From positions 5,378,322 to 5,442,321 of the forward strand of contig NZ_CP036273.1 of NCBI RefSeq assembly GCF_007747215.1: a stretch of 64,000 nucleotides of DNA, read 5' to 3'. Shown piece after piece: positions 16,994-25,439 of the stretch (its first letter is position 1; every line of letters begins with the position of its first letter). Source of the DNA: Urbifossiella limnaea. GTDB lineage: Bacteria; Planctomycetota; Planctomycetia; Gemmatales; Gemmataceae. Below the pieces are notes generated by a model that did no database searches, had not been told where the DNA came from, and was given only the letters and a program-made list of their open reading frames with translations. The translations under genes were made by a program, and so were the position numbers.

Positions 16994-18022
16994 GTGAAAG
17001 CACTTCAGCTCGAACAGCCCAAGCAGTTCCGGTTCATCGACATCCCCGAGCCGCCGCCGCCGGGGCCGGGCGAGGCCGTGGTGCGGGTGTCGCGCGTCGG
17101 TGTCTGCGGCACCGACTACAGCGGCTACCTCGGCAAGATGCCGTTCTTCAGCTACCCGCGGATCCCCGGCCACGAACTCGGCGTCGAGGTGCTCGCGGTC
17201 GGGCCGGGCGTGACGAACGTGAAGCCCGGCGACCGGGCGGCGGTGGAGCCGTACATCAACTGCCAGAACTGCTACAGCTGCGCCCGCGGCCACACCAACG
17301 CCTGCGAGAACCACCAGACGCTCGGCGTCCACTGCGACGGCGGCCTGCGGCCGCGCTTCACCATCCCCGCCCGCAAGCTGCACGTCTCGGAGAAGCTCAC
17401 GTTCGAGCAGCTGGCCCTGGTCGAGACGCTCGGCATCGGCCTCCACGCGGTCAACCGCGCCAACCCGAAGGCGGACGAGACGGTGCTGGTAATCGGCGCC
17501 GGCCCGATCGGCCTGAGCGTGATCGAGTTCGCCAAGCTGGCCGGGTCGCGGGTGGTGGTGATGGACCTGAACGAGCAGCGGCTGGCGTTCGCGCGGGACA
17601 AGATGGGCGTGTGCGACACGCTGCTGTCGAAGGGCGACTTCGACGCCGACGTGAAGGCGTTCACCGACCTGACCGCCGGCAAGCTCGGCAACGTGGTGGT
17701 GGACGCGACCGGTTCCGCGAAGAGCATGTCGAGCGCGTACCACTACGTCGGCTTCGCCGGCCGGCTGGTGTGGGTCGGCATCACGCAGGACCAGCTCGGG
17801 TTCACGCAGCCGCTGATGCACCGCCGCGAGATGACGTTCCTGGCGAGCCGGAACGCCTTGTCGCCGGAGTTCACGCGGATCATCCGGCTGATCGAGGGCG
17901 GGATGCTGGACACCCGGCCGTGGATCACCCACACCGCCCCGTTCGACGCCGTGCTGGACGTGTTCCCGACGTGGCTGAAGCCCGAAACGGGTGTGGTCAA
18001 GGCCGTCGTCGAGATCAACTGA
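16994..18022 (+). CDS. Zinc-dependent alcohol/polyol dehydrogenase family protein
   Basis: A 342-residue medium-chain dehydrogenase. Catalytic zinc site: Cys in GVCGTDYSGY and His-Glu in IPGHELGVEV. Structural zinc site: NCQNCYSCARGHTNAC, four Cys with classic spacing. NAD(P) loop: VIGAGPIGLSV. The set resembles sorbitol, threonine and galactitol dehydrogenases, so oxidation of a sugar alcohol or sugar acid is likely; the exact substrate is open. The GTG at 16994 was chosen because the longer frame runs back into the inverted repeat at 16853-16970. Confidence 0.88.
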   Translation: MKALQLEQPKQFRFIDIPEPPPPGPGEAVVRVSRVGVCGTDYSGYLGKMPFFSYPRIPGHELGVEVLAVGPGVTNVKPGDRAAVEPYINCQNCYSCARGHTNACENHQTLGVHCDGGLRPRFTIPARKLHVSEKLTFEQLALVETLGIGLHAVNRANPKADETVLVIGAGPIGLSVIEFAKLAGSRVVVMDLNEQRLAFARDKMGVCDTLLSKGDFDADVKAFTDLTAGKLGNVVVDATGSAKSMSSAYHYVGFAGRLVWVGITQDQLGFTQPLMHRREMTFLASRNALSPEFTRIIRLIEGGMLDTRPWITHTAPFDAVLDVFPTWLKPETGVVKAVVEIN

Positions 18023-18038
18023 CCCGCCGGCCTTACCT

Positions 18039-20024
18039 ATGCCGGCCTACGCCCGATACACCCTGGCCGAGTTCGCCCAGACGGACCCGGACGCCGTCCG
18101 CGGACGACTGGCCGCAGGCCACGCCGCTGAGGGGTACGCGACCCAACGGCGCGACGCGGTTGACGCTTGGGACGTGCAGGTTGACGCGCTACAACAGATG
18201 GCCCGCGAGCTACTCTTGGTCGAGCCACTCAGCACGGGCTGGCACGTGCTCCTGGAATACCCGATACCCCGTCGGGCGAGACGGGTCGACGCGGTGCTCC
18301 TCGCCGGCGACGTGATCGGTGTCCTTGAACTCAAGACCGGGCGTGGAGGCCTGACCGCCGCAGACCGACGTCAGGTCGAAGACTACGCCCTCGACCTCCG
18401 CGATTTCCACGTTGCGAGCCGCGGGCGGGTCATCGTTCCGGTCCTGCTGACGCCGCAACACACGCCGGGGGTTGAAGCTCCGGGCGTGCTCCCCGGCGAA
18501 GCGGTGCAACGTGTTCACGTCCTGGCGGGGCCGTCGATCGCCCAGCCCCTTGCGGAAGTTGTCAGGAGCCATCGGCGCATCGGGACAGAGCCGATCGAGG
18601 CGGCATCCTGGGACCTGGGCGAGTACCGGCCGGTCCCGACCATCATCGAAGCCGCCCAGCACCTCTACGCGAACCACAGCGTTCACGACATTGCGCGGTC
18701 TCACGCGGGGGCAGAGAACCTCACGGCGACGGCCGAGGCGGTCCTGCGTGTCATCGCAGACGCTCAGCGGGACCGGGGGAAGGTCATCTGCTTCGTGACC
18801 GGTGTGCCCGGAGCCGGCAAGACTCTTGCCGGGCTCAACATCGTCCACGCCAGAGGGCTTCACCAGGACCGTGACACCCTCGGCGTCTTCCTGTCCGGAA
18901 ATGGGCCGCTCGTCCGAGTCCTGACAGAGGCGTTGGCGCAAGACCGGGCGGCTCGTCTCGGGGAGCGAGTCGGCGACGCCCGTCGCCGGGTGACCACGTT
19001 CATCCAGAACGTGCACCGCTTCCTCCCCACGCATACCGGGTCGAACGCCCCGATCCCGCCAGAAAACGTTGTCGTCTTCGACGAGGCACAGCGAGCCTGG
19101 GACCTCGAACAATCCCGCCGGAAGTTTAACCGCGAGTTGTCCGAGCCCGAGCAACTCCTCGGCGTGATGGACCGACTCGACTGGGCGGTGGTGGTCGCGC
19201 TCGTCGGGAACGGGCAGGAGATCAACACCGGGGAGGCGGGACTTCCCGAGTGGGGACGGGTGCTGCGGGAACGATTCCCACACTGGCAGGTTCGGGCGTC
19301 GTCAGAGATGCTAGGTACGACGGGCGGTGCGTTCCCACCGTTATTCGCGGAGGGTGCCGGCGACGTTCTCGTCGGCGCTGACCCGCGACTCCACCTGTCG
19401 ATCCCGCTCCGGTCGTTCCGGGCCGAGGCATACGCGGACTGGGTCGAGGCGGTCCTGGCTGGGGATGAGGCATTGGCCGCGTCGATCCGACAGTCGCTGC
19501 CCGACTTCCCGCTCGCACTGACCCGCGATCTCGAAGCGGCCAGGTACTGGTTACGATGTCGTGCCCGGGGCCTACGGCGCGCCGGACTCATCGCCAGTTC
19601 TGGCAGCCGACGCCTCAGACCCTATGGGCTTGACGTCACTGCCGAACTCGACGAAGCGCAATGGTTCCTTCAACCGGAGGACGATGTTCGGTCGTCATCG
19701 TTCCTGGAACTGGTCGCGACCGAGTTCGCGGTGCAGGGGTTGGAGTTGGATTGGGTCGGGCTCGGGTGGGATGCGGACTTGCGGCGAGTGGGTGGGAAGT
19801 GGTCGTGCCACCGGTTCGTCGGTACGAGTTGGCAGCGGGTAGCGGATGCCACTCGGCAGCGTTACCTTCTCAACAAGTACCGGGTGCTCCTCACCCGGGC
19901 TCGCGAAGGGCTTGTGATTTGGGTGCCACCCGGGTCATCCGCGGATCAGACCCGGCCGCCGGTACATTACGATGAAGCTGCAGCGTACCTGGCGGCCTGT
20001 GGTGTCGGCCAGTTGGATCCGTGA
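18039..20024 (+). CDS. PD-(D/E)XK nuclease-like/DUF2075 helicase fusion
   Basis: A 661-residue protein. The N-terminal third contains RRVDAVLLAGDVIGVLELKTG (Asp about residue 82, ELK about 94), matching the D...(D/E)xK nuclease core. Then a P-loop ATPase: Walker A TGVPGAGKT (about 252-260), Walker B VVVFDEAQRAW (about 345), and an SF1-type C-terminal motif NKYRVLLTRAREGLVIW (about 618-634). This layout matches DUF2075 (Schlafen-type) proteins, often seen in defence islands. The role is inferred. It follows the dehydrogenase by 16 bases but has lower GC, hinting at transfer. Confidence 0.78.
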   Translation: MPAYARYTLAEFAQTDPDAVRGRLAAGHAAEGYATQRRDAVDAWDVQVDALQQMARELLLVEPLSTGWHVLLEYPIPRRARRVDAVLLAGDVIGVLELKTGRGGLTAADRRQVEDYALDLRDFHVASRGRVIVPVLLTPQHTPGVEAPGVLPGEAVQRVHVLAGPSIAQPLAEVVRSHRRIGTEPIEAASWDLGEYRPVPTIIEAAQHLYANHSVHDIARSHAGAENLTATAEAVLRVIADAQRDRGKVICFVTGVPGAGKTLAGLNIVHARGLHQDRDTLGVFLSGNGPLVRVLTEALAQDRAARLGERVGDARRRVTTFIQNVHRFLPTHTGSNAPIPPENVVVFDEAQRAWDLEQSRRKFNRELSEPEQLLGVMDRLDWAVVVALVGNGQEINTGEAGLPEWGRVLRERFPHWQVRASSEMLGTTGGAFPPLFAEGAGDVLVGADPRLHLSIPLRSFRAEAYADWVEAVLAGDEALAASIRQSLPDFPLALTRDLEAARYWLRCRARGLRRAGLIASSGSRRLRPYGLDVTAELDEAQWFLQPEDDVRSSSFLELVATEFAVQGLELDWVGLGWDADLRRVGGKWSCHRFVGTSWQRVADATRQRYLLNKYRVLLTRAREGLVIWVPPGSSADQTRPPVHYDEAAAYLAACGVGQLDP

Positions 20025-20027
20025 GGC

Positions 20028-20918
20028 TTACTTCTTCGCGTCGAGGTAGCCCCGTGTCTTGAGCCAGTCGGCACACCGGGCCGGCCAGCTCGACACCGGG
20101 TTCGGCCCCGCCCGCATCCCGTAGCCGTGGCCGCCGCGCTCGTACACGTGCACCTCCGCCGGCACCCCCGCCTTCTGAAGCGCCAGGTACATCGCCACGC
20201 TCCCCACCGGGGTCACGTTGTCGTCGTGGGCGTGGGCCATGAACATCGGCGGGCTCGCCTTCGTCACCGGGTACTCGGCCTTCAGCTTCCCGTCCTTGTC
20301 CGTCAGGTACGCGGGGTAGATCAGTGCCGCGAAGCTCGGCCGGCTCGACGCCTTGTCGGCGTCGTCGATCGCGTCGTAGTGGCGCTTCTCGGTGAGGGCG
20401 GCCCACGCGGTCAGGTTGCCGCCGGCGGAGAAGCCGAGCATGCCGATGCGGTTCGGGTCGAGGTTCCAGTCGGCCGCCTTGCTGCGAACGAGGCTCACGG
20501 CCCGCTGGGCGTCCTGGATCGCGGCGAGGTTGTCGGGCAGTTGCATGGCGCGCTTCGGCACGCGGTACTTCAGCAGGAACGCCGTCACGCCGAGCGAGTT
20601 CAGCCACTCGCACGTCTGCGTCCCCTCGTGCTCGAACGCCAGGATGCTGTAGCCGCCGCCGGGCGCGACGATGACCGCGGTCCCGTTCGCCTTCCCCTTC
20701 GGCGCGGGGTACACGAGCAACTGCGGCTTCGACACGTTCGCCAGCCGCTTCACGTCGATCTGGCCGGCCTTCGGCTCGTTGTACACCTCGGGGCCGATGT
20801 CCTTCGTCTCGCCGGGCGCCTTGCCGGGCCAGAGGTCGATGGCCGCGGCCGGATCGGCGGCGGGGACGGCGGCCGGGAGGAGGGCCGCGAGGGCGGCTGT
20901 GAACAGCAGACGGCGCAT
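20028..20918 (-). CDS. Secreted alpha/beta-hydrolase (esterase/lipase-like)
   Basis: A 296-residue protein with signal peptide MRRLLFTAALAALLPAAVPA. VIVAPGGGYSILA forms the oxyanion-hole strand, GFSAGGNLTAW carries the nucleophile Ser (GxSxG), an acid is likely in HAHDDNVTP and the catalytic His in ERGGHGYGMR. This is the hormone-sensitive-lipase/acetylxylan-esterase-like group common in planctomycetes, so removal of acetyl or other esters from polysaccharide is plausible. It converges on the nuclease-helicase gene with a 3-base gap and no terminator hairpin. Confidence 0.88.
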   Translation of the reverse strand: MRRLLFTAALAALLPAAVPAADPAAAIDLWPGKAPGETKDIGPEVYNEPKAGQIDVKRLANVSKPQLLVYPAPKGKANGTAVIVAPGGGYSILAFEHEGTQTCEWLNSLGVTAFLLKYRVPKRAMQLPDNLAAIQDAQRAVSLVRSKAADWNLDPNRIGMLGFSAGGNLTAWAALTEKRHYDAIDDADKASSRPSFAALIYPAYLTDKDGKLKAEYPVTKASPPMFMAHAHDDNVTPVGSVAMYLALQKAGVPAEVHVYERGGHGYGMRAGPNPVSSWPARCADWLKTRGYLDAKK

Positions 20919-20957
20919 GGGAGGGATTCCGGCGTGAACCCGGGGCAGCCGGTGGGG

Positions 20958-20963
20958 TAGAAT
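20958..20963 (+). promoter_or_regulatory. Putative -10 element (TAGAAT)
   Basis: GGGTAGAAT lies 71 bases before the GTG at 21029, with TGAACC 17 bases upstream as a weak -35 candidate. Confidence 0.35.
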
Positions 20964-21028
20964 GACCCCCCGGTCGGCATATTGTGCCCGCCCGCCGGCC
21001 CCGCCTCAACACCCTTTCCGAGTCGGCC

Positions 21029-21355
21029 GTGGACGACCACGACACCCGCACGCCGTCGAATCACCTCACCGGGTTCGACTGCGACGACTACTTTTCGGGA
21101 GGCTATGCCCAGCGCGGGCACTACGACGCGCCCGCCCACTTGTGGGTGGTAAAGCCGTTCCACGAACTCGACGCCGGGATGCGTCTCGGCTTCCTGGCAG
21201 TCGGCGACGCCGGCGCCGACGGGATTCGCTTCGGCTACCGGTTCGGGTTGCAAGGACTCTGGGCGTACTATCCGATCGGACATGAATTCGTCTGGAAGGC
21301 CGCGACCCTGGCGGAACTGGTCGAAGGCTGGTGTTCCGGTACGATCAGCGTTTAG
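21029..21355 (+). CDS. Small protein, possibly SMI1/KNR4 (SUKH)-like
   Basis: A 108-residue protein. The C-terminal half RLGFLAVGDAGADGIRFGY, then GLWAYYP and LAELVEGWCSG, resembles the strand-turn-helix end of SUKH/SMI1 proteins, which occur as immunity proteins and general adaptors. The match is by pattern only and weak. The GTG at 21029 is preferred because upstream residues look like untranslated leader; an earlier GTG at 20984 adds 15 residues. It ends 26 bases before the DUF1080 gene. Confidence 0.5.
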   Translation: MDDHDTRTPSNHLTGFDCDDYFSGGYAQRGHYDAPAHLWVVKPFHELDAGMRLGFLAVGDAGADGIRFGYRFGLQGLWAYYPIGHEFVWKAATLAELVEGWCSGTISV

Positions 21356-21381
21356 CCCCCCACCCGACGGAGCCCCCTCCC

Positions 21382-22449
21382 ATGCGCCCCGCCCTCCTCG
21401 CCGCCGCGGCCGTGCTCGCCGCGGTGCTCCCCGCCCCGGCCGTACAGCCCGACGGCACACGCGACCTGTTCAACGGCAAGGACCTCACCGGGTTCCGGAA
21501 CGTCAACTGCGCCCCCGGCACGTTCTTCGTGAAGGACGGCGAGATCGTCACCACGGGCAACCCGACCGGGTTCCTCGCCACCGACAAGCACTACGAGAAC
21601 TTCGAGCTCGACTTCGACTGGATGCACGTTGAGAAGAAGAACATGGCCAACAGCGGCCTGTTCGTGTGGGGCGACCCGCTCCCGGCCGTCGGCACCCCGT
21701 ACACCCGCGGCATCGAGGTGCAGGTGCTCATCAACTTCGCCCCGAAGGACGGCTGGGCCACCAGCCACGGCGACATCTTCAGCATCTGGGGGGCGAAGTG
21801 CACGCCCGACCGCGTCCACCCGGTGAACCCCAAGATGGAGCGCTGCCTGCCGAGCGAGAACCGCGTGAAGGGCGGCGGCGAGTGGAACCACTACAAGGTG
21901 ATCGCCAACGACGGCGCCATCAAGCTGCACGTGAACGGCAAGGAGGTGTCCGGCGTCAGCAAGAGCAGCCCGCGCAAGGGCTACCTGGCGTTCGAGAGCG
22001 AGGGCGCGGAGTGCCACTTCAAGAACGTGAAGATCAAGGAGCTGCCCAGCACCAACCCGAAGGCCGACGAGGTGGCGAAGGTGTGGGAGGGGCACGTCAG
22101 CCTGTTCACAGGGCTCGACCTGACCGGCTGGAAGACGGAGGCCGGGGCGTGGAAGGCCGGCGGGGGCGTGCTGCGGGCCACAGGGAAGGCGCCGCTGACG
22201 AGCGAGAAGCAATTCGGGGCTTGCGAGCTGATCTTCGACTGGAAGGTGTCCGCAAAGGTCGACGCGGTGGCGGTGCCGGTGAAGGTCGGCGGGCCGACGC
22301 CGATCATGGTGAGCCTCCCGGCCGGCGCGAAGGGCGGCGGCTGGCACCGCCAGACGATCCGCCGCGAGGCCGGGCCGGTGGGGCCGATCGTGTTCCCGCC
22401 GATGGCCGGGCTGGAGCTGATGAACGTGTTCGTCAAGGAATTGAAGTAG
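21382..22449 (+). CDS. DUF1080 (3-keto-disaccharide hydrolase-type) secreted protein, duplicated
   Basis: A 355-residue protein with signal peptide MRPALLAAAAVLAAVLPAPA. The first domain (about 23-225) is a complete concanavalin-like DUF1080: DLFNGKDLTGFRNVN, NSGLFVWGDP, WNHYKVIANDGAIKLHVNGK, GYLAFESEGAECHFKNVKIKEL. A second, shorter copy begins at SLFTGLDLTGWKTEAG (about 245) but lacks the middle of the fold and ends NVFVKELK. Family members bind or cleave glycosides outside the cytoplasm. The second half is probably a degenerate or binding-only copy. Confidence 0.9.
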   Translation: MRPALLAAAAVLAAVLPAPAVQPDGTRDLFNGKDLTGFRNVNCAPGTFFVKDGEIVTTGNPTGFLATDKHYENFELDFDWMHVEKKNMANSGLFVWGDPLPAVGTPYTRGIEVQVLINFAPKDGWATSHGDIFSIWGAKCTPDRVHPVNPKMERCLPSENRVKGGGEWNHYKVIANDGAIKLHVNGKEVSGVSKSSPRKGYLAFESEGAECHFKNVKIKELPSTNPKADEVAKVWEGHVSLFTGLDLTGWKTEAGAWKAGGGVLRATGKAPLTSEKQFGACELIFDWKVSAKVDAVAVPVKVGGPTPIMVSLPAGAKGGGWHRQTIRREAGPVGPIVFPPMAGLELMNVFVKELK

Positions 22450-22466
22450 GCGGCGGGAGCGGGGTT

Positions 22467-22510
22467 GCCGCTTGCGGCTTCGCGCGGGGCAGCGCGAAGC
22501 CGCAAGCGGC
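22467..22510. terminator. Palindrome, copy 2 of the GCCGCTTGCGGC family
   Basis: Perfect 19-base arms 22467-22485 and 22492-22510 with a 6-base loop GGGGCA. It sits between the convergent DUF1080 and peroxiredoxin genes and is nearly identical in sequence to the palindrome at 9511-9554. Confidence 0.75.
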
Positions 22511-22521
22511 GGCCGGTTCGG

Positions 22522-23070
22522 TTACTTGAGCCCCTTCACGAACGCCAGCACCTCGGCCGGGTGCGTGGCCGGGTTCACCGCCTCGTAAATCTTGGCGATC
22601 TTGCCGTCCTTGCCGACCACGAACGTCTTCCGCAGCGGCGTCTTCCCCTTCGGGCTCTGGATGCCGAGCGCCTGGATCAGCTTCAGGTCGGTGTCGCACA
22701 GCAGCGGGTACGGCAGCATCTCCTTCTCGATGAACTTGTCCTGCAACTTCTCGTCGTCGGCGCTGGCGCCCATGATCACCGTGTCCGCCGGAAAGTCCTT
22801 CGCGATGTCGCGGAACCCGCACGACTCGATGGTGCAGCCCTTCGTCAGCGCCTTCGGGTAGAAGAAGACCACGACGTTCTTCCCCTTCAGGTCGGCGATG
22901 CCGACGGTGTCGCCGGCCTTCTTGCCGGGGAGCTTCTCGACCTGGGCGGCGACGAGCGGCACGTTCGGGAAGGCGTCGCCGGCCTTCACCTTGAGGGTGC
23001 TGACGTCCTGGGCGGACGCGGCGGACAGGCACAGGCCGACGGCGGCGGCGAGCGAGGCGAAGCGGGTCAC
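22522..23070 (-). CDS. Exported peroxiredoxin (AhpC/TSA, BCP-like)
   Basis: A 182-residue protein with signal peptide VTRFASLAAAVGLCLSAASA. The thioredoxin-fold core has VVFFYPKALTKGCTIESCGFRD, where the Cys after KG is the peroxidatic residue and the Cys five positions later the likely resolving one (BCP/PrxQ pattern), and later FVVGKDGKIAKIY. It would reduce peroxides in the periplasm with a thioredoxin-like donor. The start is GTG. Confidence 0.88.
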   Translation of the reverse strand: MTRFASLAAAVGLCLSAASAQDVSTLKVKAGDAFPNVPLVAAQVEKLPGKKAGDTVGIADLKGKNVVVFFYPKALTKGCTIESCGFRDIAKDFPADTVIMGASADDEKLQDKFIEKEMLPYPLLCDTDLKLIQALGIQSPKGKTPLRKTFVVGKDGKIAKIYEAVNPATHPAEVLAFVKGLK

Positions 23071-23291
23071 GGGGAGGCTCCGGTGCAGGAAAGGGATGCG
23101 GGCGGCTACCGACGGGGGCTAGAGTGCGCCCCGCCGCACCGGATTCAACCCCCGCCGGGGCCGGTCGGACCGGTCGCGCCGGTGGGGCCGGCCGCGGCGG
23201 GCGGCGCCGGCGGGGGGTCCGCTTGATCGCGGAGCGGCGGGCGGGTATGGTTCAGGATGACGCCCGTCCCCGCTCACCACGGCCCAGGCCC

Positions 23292-24101
23292 ATGACGCAC
23301 CGACCCGACCGCCGGCGGTTCCTGGCCGCGGCCCTCGCCGGGGCCGCCGCCCCCGCCGTGCTCGCGCAAGAAACCCGCGGCCTCCAGCCCGGCGAGCGGC
23401 CGGTGGACCCCGCCGACCTGCCCCTCGACCGGGCCGGCGTGTGGACTCTCCACTTCCGCTACAAGCCGCCGCGCATCATGGAGGTGGACGGCTTCGACGC
23501 CCGCGGCAACCCCGCCCGGCAGACCGCGTGGTACCTGTGGTACCAGGTGTACAACCGGTCCGGCGAGCCGGTGTTCTTCACGCCCGAGTTCGAGCTAGTG
23601 ACGCGGAACCCGCCCACGGCCAACCTGGACGAGCCGCAGCCGTACATCTTCGACCAGATCAAGCGGTTCGAAGACCGGAACATCACGCCGGAGCGGCCGG
23701 GCGGCGACCAGAACCTGATGAGCACGATCCAGATCAGCCGCCGGCCGATCCCCCCGAGCCTGCCGGACGCCTTCCCGCGGCTCGTGTCCGGGCTGGCCAT
23801 CTGGACGAACATGGCCGAACGCGCCCCGCGGGCGGCGCAGTTCTCGATCTTCGTCACGGGGCTGTCGAACGGCGTGGCGACGCAGCAGTCGCGGCCGGTG
23901 CCGCCGAGCAACGAGCCGATCACGCTCATCACCCGCAAGACGCTGCGGCTCGACTTCATCCGCCCGACCGACGACAACCGCCCGGAGCCGACCGACATCC
24001 GCCCGGACACCGGCAACGGCCCGGCGGAGACGTGGCTGTACCGCGCGAGCGGCCGCCTCCAGCGGAGGGGGCCGGCGGCGCCAGCCGAGCCGAAGCAGTA
24101 G
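23292..24101 (+). CDS. Exported hypothetical protein with Tat-like signal
   Basis: A 269-residue protein. The start DRRRFLAAALAGAAAPAVLA is a twin-arginine-like signal peptide. The mature part is beta-rich (VWTLHFRYKPPRIMEVDG, TAWYLWYQVYNRSGEPVFF) and ends in a proline/alanine tail. No family can be named with certainty; similar exported proteins of this size occur in Gemmataceae. The ATG at 23292 was chosen because the upstream frame is GC-rich spacer. Confidence 0.7.
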   Translation: MTHRPDRRRFLAAALAGAAAPAVLAQETRGLQPGERPVDPADLPLDRAGVWTLHFRYKPPRIMEVDGFDARGNPARQTAWYLWYQVYNRSGEPVFFTPEFELVTRNPPTANLDEPQPYIFDQIKRFEDRNITPERPGGDQNLMSTIQISRRPIPPSLPDAFPRLVSGLAIWTNMAERAPRAAQFSIFVTGLSNGVATQQSRPVPPSNEPITLITRKTLRLDFIRPTDDNRPEPTDIRPDTGNGPAETWLYRASGRLQRRGPAAPAEPKQ

Positions 24102-24112
24102 CCGTTCGGACC

Positions 24113-24142
24113 GAAGCCCACCCGCGGCAACGGGTGGGCTTC
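24113..24142. terminator. Bidirectional terminator
   Basis: Perfect 12-base stem GAAGCCCACCCG (24113-24124)/CGGGTGGGCTTC (24131-24142) with loop CGGCAA, followed by TTCGTTT. It lies between convergent genes and is the most classical intrinsic terminator in the window. Confidence 0.8.
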
Positions 24143-24147
24143 TTCGT

Positions 24148-25257
24148 TTACAGCACCTCGCGGACGCGCACCTCGCCGCCGGGCTCCCAGTCGAACACGA
24201 CCAACTCCGCGGCCGCGCCGACTTCCAGCCGCGGTACCGGCAGCCCCAGCAACTCGCGCGGCCGGACCGACGCCATCTCCACCGACTCGGCCAGCGTCAC
24301 CCCGGCGTCGCGGATCAGCCTGCCGACGCAGCGGTCGGTGAAGTGCCCGCTGCCGGCGAGGTACGGCGTGCCGGCCAACACCACCTTGCCGCTCGGCAGC
24401 ACGTCGAGTTCGGTGCCCCACTCGTGGTAGCGGCCCGGCGGCATCCCCGCCAGGCTACTCGCGTCGCAGGTGACGAGCGTGCGCGATACGCCCTTCGCCC
24501 GCACCAGGCACTTCACGACCGCGGCGGGGAGGTGGTGCCCGTCGGGGATCACGCTCATCCACAGGCGGTCGTCGGCGAGCTGGTCCCAGAGGTAATTCGG
24601 GTGCCGCGGCAGCACGGCGTGGGCGCCGTTGCCGAGGTGCGTGCTCGTCCTCGCGCCGGCGTCCACGGCGGCGCGCAGCTGCTCGGTCGTCGCCGCGGTG
24701 TGGCCGATCGCCACGACCACGCCCGCCGCGGCGAGCTGTTCGATGAAGCGGACGGCGCCGGTCCGCTCCGGCGCGACCGTGACCATGAGGACGCGCCCGG
24801 CCGCGGCGTCCTGGAGGCGGCGGAACTCGTCCCAGTCCGGGTCGCGGGCGTGCTCCCGCGGGTGGGCGCCGCGCGGGCCGTCCTCCCCGGACAGGTACGG
24901 CCCCTCGAGGTGGTAGCCGGGGATGGCGCGGGCGAGCTCCGCGTCGGCGTCGCGCGCCGCGGCCAGGGTGGCGAAGCCGTGGCGGAGCGAATCGAAGCTC
25001 GCGGTGATCAGCGTGGGAAGAAAGCCGCCGATGCCGTGGCGCCGACACTCGGCCGCGACCACGCGGACGCCGTCGGCGGTGAGCGTCGGCGAGTTGAAGC
25101 CGACGCCGAGGCAGCCATTGATTTGCGGGTCGAAGAACGCCGGCGCCACCCATGCCGTGGGCGACTCACTCGACCGGCCTAGCGCGGCGATGCGGCCGTC
25201 GGCGACCGCGACTTCGAGCGGTTCGCCGGTGGCGTAGTGGCGGGCGTGGAGGGGCAT
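24148..25257 (-). CDS. nagA: N-acetylglucosamine-6-phosphate deacetylase
   Basis: A 369-residue amidohydrolase. Metal and substrate motifs are in order: FFDPQINGCLGVGF near the N-terminus, GYHLEGPYL with the metal-binding Glu, GHTAATTEQL and STHLGNGAHAV (metal His residues), IPDGHHL, and the catalytic Asp in LVTCDASSLAGM. It removes acetate from GlcNAc-6-phosphate in amino-sugar recycling or chitin use. No nagB or nagE gene is adjacent. It is divergent from the kinase-tubulin gene across 182 bases. Confidence 0.88.
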   Translation of the reverse strand: MPLHARHYATGEPLEVAVADGRIAALGRSSESPTAWVAPAFFDPQINGCLGVGFNSPTLTADGVRVVAAECRRHGIGGFLPTLITASFDSLRHGFATLAAARDADAELARAIPGYHLEGPYLSGEDGPRGAHPREHARDPDWDEFRRLQDAAAGRVLMVTVAPERTGAVRFIEQLAAAGVVVAIGHTAATTEQLRAAVDAGARTSTHLGNGAHAVLPRHPNYLWDQLADDRLWMSVIPDGHHLPAAVVKCLVRAKGVSRTLVTCDASSLAGMPPGRYHEWGTELDVLPSGKVVLAGTPYLAGSGHFTDRCVGRLIRDAGVTLAESVEMASVRPRELLGLPVPRLEVGAAAELVVFDWEPGGEVRVREVL

Positions 25258-25439
25258 CGGTGGGTTCCCGTCGGGCGGCCCGGTTCGCGTCCGCCCTCAA
25301 CTCGTTGTACGCCCCGCGGCGCGAATCCCGCACCACACCCGCCCCCCGATTGGACTTCGGGCCGGGTGTGAATTACGGTTCAGGCGACGCACTCCGGCCC
25401 CGACCGCCCCGGCGCCCGGCCCCCACCGGCGGACCCGCG

